A stretch of 63,587 bases of DNA from contig CABUMF010000009.1 in NCBI GenBank assembly GCA_902492655.1, positions 1 through 63,587 of the forward strand, read 5' to 3'. Under the pieces are notes generated by a model that had not been told where the DNA came from, did not search any database, and saw only the letters and a list, made by a program, of their open reading frames with translations. The DNA comes from an uncultured Eubacteriales bacterium. GTDB lineage: Bacteria > Bacillota > Clostridia > HGM11514. Each line of letters starts with the position of its first letter. Position 1 is the stretch's first letter. Made by a program: the position numbers and the translations under genes. Below, piece by piece: positions 60,582 to 63,587 of the stretch.

Positions 60582-62045
60582 TTGGAAACTTCATACATAA
60601 AGCTAAACAGAGAAGAACTCAAGGATAAGATTTATGCTTGCTGGGTAGGTAAAAACATCGGAGGAACAGTAGGTACTCCGTATGAAGGCACAAGAGATTT
60701 TCTTGATATTAAGGGCTTTGCGTCGGAAAAGGGTGAACCCCTTCCCAATGATGACCTTGATCTCCAGCTTGTGTGGCTGCGAGCTATGCAGCAGGTAGGC
60801 CCGTCTGCGGTAAACGCAAATGTTTTGGCTGAATACTGGATTACGCATATTACCCCATATTGGAATGAATACGGAATAGGAAAGGCAAATATCGGACGGG
60901 GATTGCTTGCTCCTGCGTGCGGAGAGTTTAACAACGCTGCATGGAAAAATTCCAACGGTGCATGGATTCGCTCCGAAATATGGGCTTGCCTTGCTCCGGG
61001 ATTTCCCAATATTTCTTTGAAGTATGCAATAATGGACGCTTCCGTTGACCATGGTATGGGCGAAGGTATGTATGCCGAAATATTCACTGCTTCAATGGAA
61101 ACCACTGCATTTACGGAAACAGATATAAGAAAAATCATAGAAACGGCACTTACATACATACCCGAAGATTGCAGAGTTTCGCAATGCGTAAGAAAGGTTC
61201 TTGAAGAATACGATAAGCATACCGACTATAAAGAAGTACGAGAAATGCTTGTGGAAATGAATAAAGACCTCGGTTGGTTCCAGGCTCCTGCAAATATCGG
61301 GTTTGTTACAATAGGGCTTATGTACGGTGAGGGAGATTTCAAAAAGTCCGTAATTTATGCCGTGAACTGCGGTGACGATACTGACTGTACGGGAGCTACT
61401 GTTGGAGCATTCCTCGGCATTTTGGGCGGAACAAAGTCAATCCCCAAGGATTGGCAGGAATACATAGGCGACAGGATTGTTCCTATCTGTATTAACGGAT
61501 CATACAGATATATCGCACCGAAAACCTGTACAGAGCTTACTCGTTGGGTTATGGATACAATTCCTTCGGTTTTCAGAGCCCATGGTATTTATATGGAATA
61601 TACCGACGGCGAAAATGAATGCGACAAGGAATGGGCGGTTCAGTATCTGCGTGAGTTTGATTCAATGCCTCAGGAAATTTTCAGGTACAGTCCCTATTCA
61701 TTCACATTTAACAATAATATATCGGGAAGCTTAACTATTGATTACGGCAAAGAACCCGTAATAAAACCCGGTGAAGAATTTGAAATCAAGTACACGATTG
61801 AGAATAAGCTGCACGAATATTATGCTGATGTAAAGTTATTCTTGCCGGAAGGATGGACTGCAAGCTATAAGCACACCGTATATATTTGCAGCACAACAGT
61901 ACAGCCGAGTGAATACCGATATACCACCAACAGTGTAATAATAAAGGCAGGAGAGAATGTATCGTCCAGAAACGATATTATTTTCCACATTACATCGCCG
62001 ACACGCGCTATGCCGTTTACGGTTGCGGCTCCTTTGTTCGGTTGA
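60582..62045 (+). CDS. ADP-ribosylglycohydrolase-family protein with C-terminal beta domain
   Basis: 487 residues from TTG 60582 (AGGGTGG upstream). The N-terminal 350 residues follow the all-helical ADP-ribosylglycohydrolase fold with its two metal motifs: NDDLDLQLVWL (about 52-62; the usual Thr is Leu) and GDDTDCTGATVGAFLG (about 265-280). The rest (about 370-487) is an Ig/CARDB-like beta module (KPGEEFEIKYTIEN). There is no signal peptide. The family removes ADP-ribose from proteins or cleaves related N-glycosidic bonds. Control by a cupin-AraC regulator suggests a catabolic N- or O-glycosidic substrate instead. Downstream a strong terminator isolates it. Confidence 0.85.
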   Translation: METSYIKLNREELKDKIYACWVGKNIGGTVGTPYEGTRDFLDIKGFASEKGEPLPNDDLDLQLVWLRAMQQVGPSAVNANVLAEYWITHITPYWNEYGIGKANIGRGLLAPACGEFNNAAWKNSNGAWIRSEIWACLAPGFPNISLKYAIMDASVDHGMGEGMYAEIFTASMETTAFTETDIRKIIETALTYIPEDCRVSQCVRKVLEEYDKHTDYKEVREMLVEMNKDLGWFQAPANIGFVTIGLMYGEGDFKKSVIYAVNCGDDTDCTGATVGAFLGILGGTKSIPKDWQEYIGDRIVPICINGSYRYIAPKTCTELTRWVMDTIPSVFRAHGIYMEYTDGENECDKEWAVQYLREFDSMPQEIFRYSPYSFTFNNNISGSLTIDYGKEPVIKPGEEFEIKYTIENKLHEYYADVKLFLPEGWTASYKHTVYICSTTVQPSEYRYTTNSVIIKAGENVSSRNDIIFHITSPTRAMPFTVAAPLFG

Positions 62046-62053
62046 TAAATAAT

Positions 62054-62098
62054 TATCCCGCCGACGGCAAGTAAATTGCCGTTTCGGTGGGATTTTTT
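62054..62098 (+). terminator. Terminator after the ADP-ribosylglycohydrolase-family gene
   Basis: Two-part stem ATCCCGCC-GACGGCAA / TTGCCGTTTC-GGTGGGAT with a 5-nt loop and an internal bulge, then seven T residues. Confidence 0.9.
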
Positions 62099-62191
62099 TG
62101 TATAAATATAAATCTTTTCAGGATATTTTTAATAATATTGCCATATTTAAGAAAATACAATAAAAAATTATAGAATAATTTAACAATATAC

Positions 62192-62220
62192 TTGAATATA
62201 CGAAAAAAATGTGTTAGAAT
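62192..62220 (+). promoter_or_regulatory. Promoter of the rnf operon
   Basis: TTGAAT (62192-62197) and TAGAAT (62215-62220), 17-nt spacer, followed by GGGAGGA at 62244. Confidence 0.75.
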
Positions 62221-62257
62221 ATGTGTGTTGTAGTTTTTTCGATGGGAGGAAATACTT

Positions 62258-63587
62258 TTGAAACTGCTTTCATTCAAAGGCGGAGTTCATCCGAACGACC
62301 GCAAGCACATAACCGCATCCGTTCCGATCAGGAATATGGAAATGTGCAAAGAATATGTATATCCTATGTCACAGCATATCGGAGCTCCCTGTACCCCTAC
62401 GGTGAGTGTGGGTGATGAGGTAAAAAGGGGGCAGGTAATAGGCAATTCTGATGCGTTTATCAGTGCGCCGGTTCATTCTGCCGTGTCGGGAAAGGTAATT
62501 GCGATTGAACCGAGGAAGGTTCCCAACGGCAGCATGGTAAATTCGGTTATTATAGAGAACGATTTTCTTGAGACAACCGAGCTTATGGACAATTATGATT
62601 TTGATAAGATTCAACCGAATGAAATTGTAAAAAGAGTTCGGGAGGCAGGAATTGTAGGAATGGGCGGTGCGGGTTTTCCCACCCATGTCAAGCTTACAGT
62701 TTCGGAGGATGTTAAGATTGATACCGTAATAGTAAACGGAGCAGAGTGCGAGCCGTATCTTACAAGCGATTACCGCGTTATGCTTGAGGACCCCGAGATG
62801 ATTGTAAAAGGGCTTTGTCTTGCGATGCGTGCAGTCGGCGCAAAATCGGGCAAAATCGCAATAGAAAGCAATAAGCCCGAGGGTATAAAGAGCTTATCTG
62901 CCGTTTTGGACCAGTATGAAGGTGTCGAGGTTTGCAGACTTAAAACGAAATATCCCCAAGGCTCTGAAAAGCATATTATTTATGCGGTTACGGGGCGAGA
63001 GGTAAAGTCGGGCAAATTGCCTTCCTCAGAGGGGATTGTCGTAATAAATATTGATACTGCCGTAGCGATTGCAAGGGCTTGTCTTTTCGGATTGCCGTCG
63101 CTTAGGAGAATTGTTACCGTAAGCGGAGAAGCGGTTAATAATCCGGGTAATTTTTCGGTTAAAATAGGCACACCGATAAAAGAACTCGTAGAGTTTGCGG
63201 GAGGAATTAAGGGCGAGCCTGTTAAAATCCTCTCCGGCGGACCTATGATGGGAATTGCAATGAATGATTTGGAAGCTCCCGTTACAAAGGGTGTTTCGGC
63301 GGTTCTCCTTTTATCTGAAAAAGAGGCAAAAATTTACGAGCCCTCTCCGTGCCTGCGCTGCGGAAAATGTCTTTCGGCTTGCCCCATGAGGCTTACGCCG
63401 ACGCTTATTGACAAGGCTGTTGAGGAAAGAGATTTTGACAGCATGAAGGAACTTAGCTTAATGGACTGCATTGAGTGCGGCGCTTGCACATTTGCATGTC
63501 CTGCAAAGCGTTATCTTACGCAGAGCTGCCGCCTGGGCAAGGCACTGCTTAGAAATGAGGCGGCAAAGGAAAAGGCAAAGGGGGTTT
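62258..63587 (+). CDS. rnfC: Rnf electron transport complex subunit C (3' partial)
   Basis: 443 residues visible, open to the end of the window. The start is TTG 62258 behind GGGAGGA, giving the RnfC lead LKLLSFKGGVHPND. NADH/flavin-binding-like region with GIVGMGGAGFPTHVKL (about 130-145) and VNGAECEPYLTSDYR, then two ferredoxin-like clusters: CLRCGKCLSACPMRLTP (about 364) and CIECGACTFACPAKRY (about 403). RnfC is the NADH-oxidising subunit of the sodium- or proton-pumping ferredoxin:NAD oxidoreductase. rnfD, G, E, A and B would be expected beyond the window. Confidence 0.95.
   Translation, partial: MKLLSFKGGVHPNDRKHITASVPIRNMEMCKEYVYPMSQHIGAPCTPTVSVGDEVKRGQVIGNSDAFISAPVHSAVSGKVIAIEPRKVPNGSMVNSVIIENDFLETTELMDNYDFDKIQPNEIVKRVREAGIVGMGGAGFPTHVKLTVSEDVKIDTVIVNGAECEPYLTSDYRVMLEDPEMIVKGLCLAMRAVGAKSGKIAIESNKPEGIKSLSAVLDQYEGVEVCRLKTKYPQGSEKHIIYAVTGREVKSGKLPSSEGIVVINIDTAVAIARACLFGLPSLRRIVTVSGEAVNNPGNFSVKIGTPIKELVEFAGGIKGEPVKILSGGPMMGIAMNDLEAPVTKGVSAVLLLSEKEAKIYEPSPCLRCGKCLSACPMRLTPTLIDKAVEERDFDSMKELSLMDCIECGACTFACPAKRYLTQSCRLGKALLRNEAAKEKAKGV

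Noticed and set aside
1..63587. CRISPR arrays, tRNA or rRNA genes, insertion sequences, prophage or plasmid genes
   Set aside because: I found no spaced repeats, tRNA cloverleaf, rRNA stretch, transposase or integrase reading frame; the only RNA genes recognised are the SRP RNA and the 6S-like RNA.

Overview
This 63.6 kb window looks like chromosome from a low-to-mid GC, Gram-positive, spore-forming anaerobe of the class Clostridia, probably gut-associated and uncultured. The evidence is spoIIP (sporulation), three SLH wall-anchoring domains, a WalRK-type two-component pair, an SRP RNA of the large Gram-positive type with an Alu domain, a 6S-like RNA next to ruvX and a DUF1292 gene, RnfC, a bile-salt-hydrolase-type choloylglycine hydrolase, and GH95 and GH29-like fucosidase-type enzymes. 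Promoters are readable as TTGACA/TATAAT-like boxes with 17-nt spacers. TTG start codons behind strong Shine-Dalgarno sites are common.

Layout. 1-8.2 kb: the end of a giant SLH-anchored beta-helix protein, a degraded gene, a small-protein region and a WYL regulator with an in-frame stop. 8.2-15 kb: an AraC regulator divergent from a five-gene operon (enolase-superfamily sugar-acid dehydratase, metallo-beta-lactamase-fold lactonase-like hydrolase, SDR dehydrogenase, RraA-type aldolase-like protein, GH42-like glycosidase). Together these could make a complete non-phosphorylating sugar oxidation route. 15-20 kb: a livJ-livHMGF branched-chain amino-acid ABC transporter. 20-26 kb: a choloylglycine hydrolase with a copper-amine-oxidase-like secreted protein, rpsT, spoIIP, a NUDIX hydrolase and a VanW protein. 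26-33 kb: fucosidase-type GH95 and GH29-like enzymes, a secreted CE4-like protein, and a regulator with a LacI-type sensor in front of a C-terminal HTH. 33-37.5 kb: walRK-like genes and uraA with a tandem-terminator leader.

37.5-44.4 kb: comM, recR, ybaB and dnaX, read leftward from the SRP RNA gene; then xpt, ruvX, a DUF1292 gene, the 6S-like RNA and a flavin reductase. 44.4-57.3 kb: one long rightward run of ten tightly packed genes (secA, prfB, prfA, sua5, an orphan DNA methyltransferase, a ywlE-like phosphatase, rimI, ftsK, a ygiQ-like gene, folD). prfB carries the programmed +1 frameshift, and ygiQ and folD overlap by 128 nt. 57.4-63.6 kb: a lipoprotein, a cysteine-desulfurase-like enzyme, an AraC regulator with an ADP-ribosylglycohydrolase-family protein behind a conspicuous operator, and the start of an rnf operon cut by the window edge.

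The most promising candidates for something undescribed are the 9-15 kb oxidative sugar operon, possibly tied to L-fucose or a related sugar released by the 26-29 kb glycosidases; the AraC/ADP-ribosylglycohydrolase pair; and the inverted-architecture LacI-type regulator. All functions come from reading motifs by eye. No database search was run.
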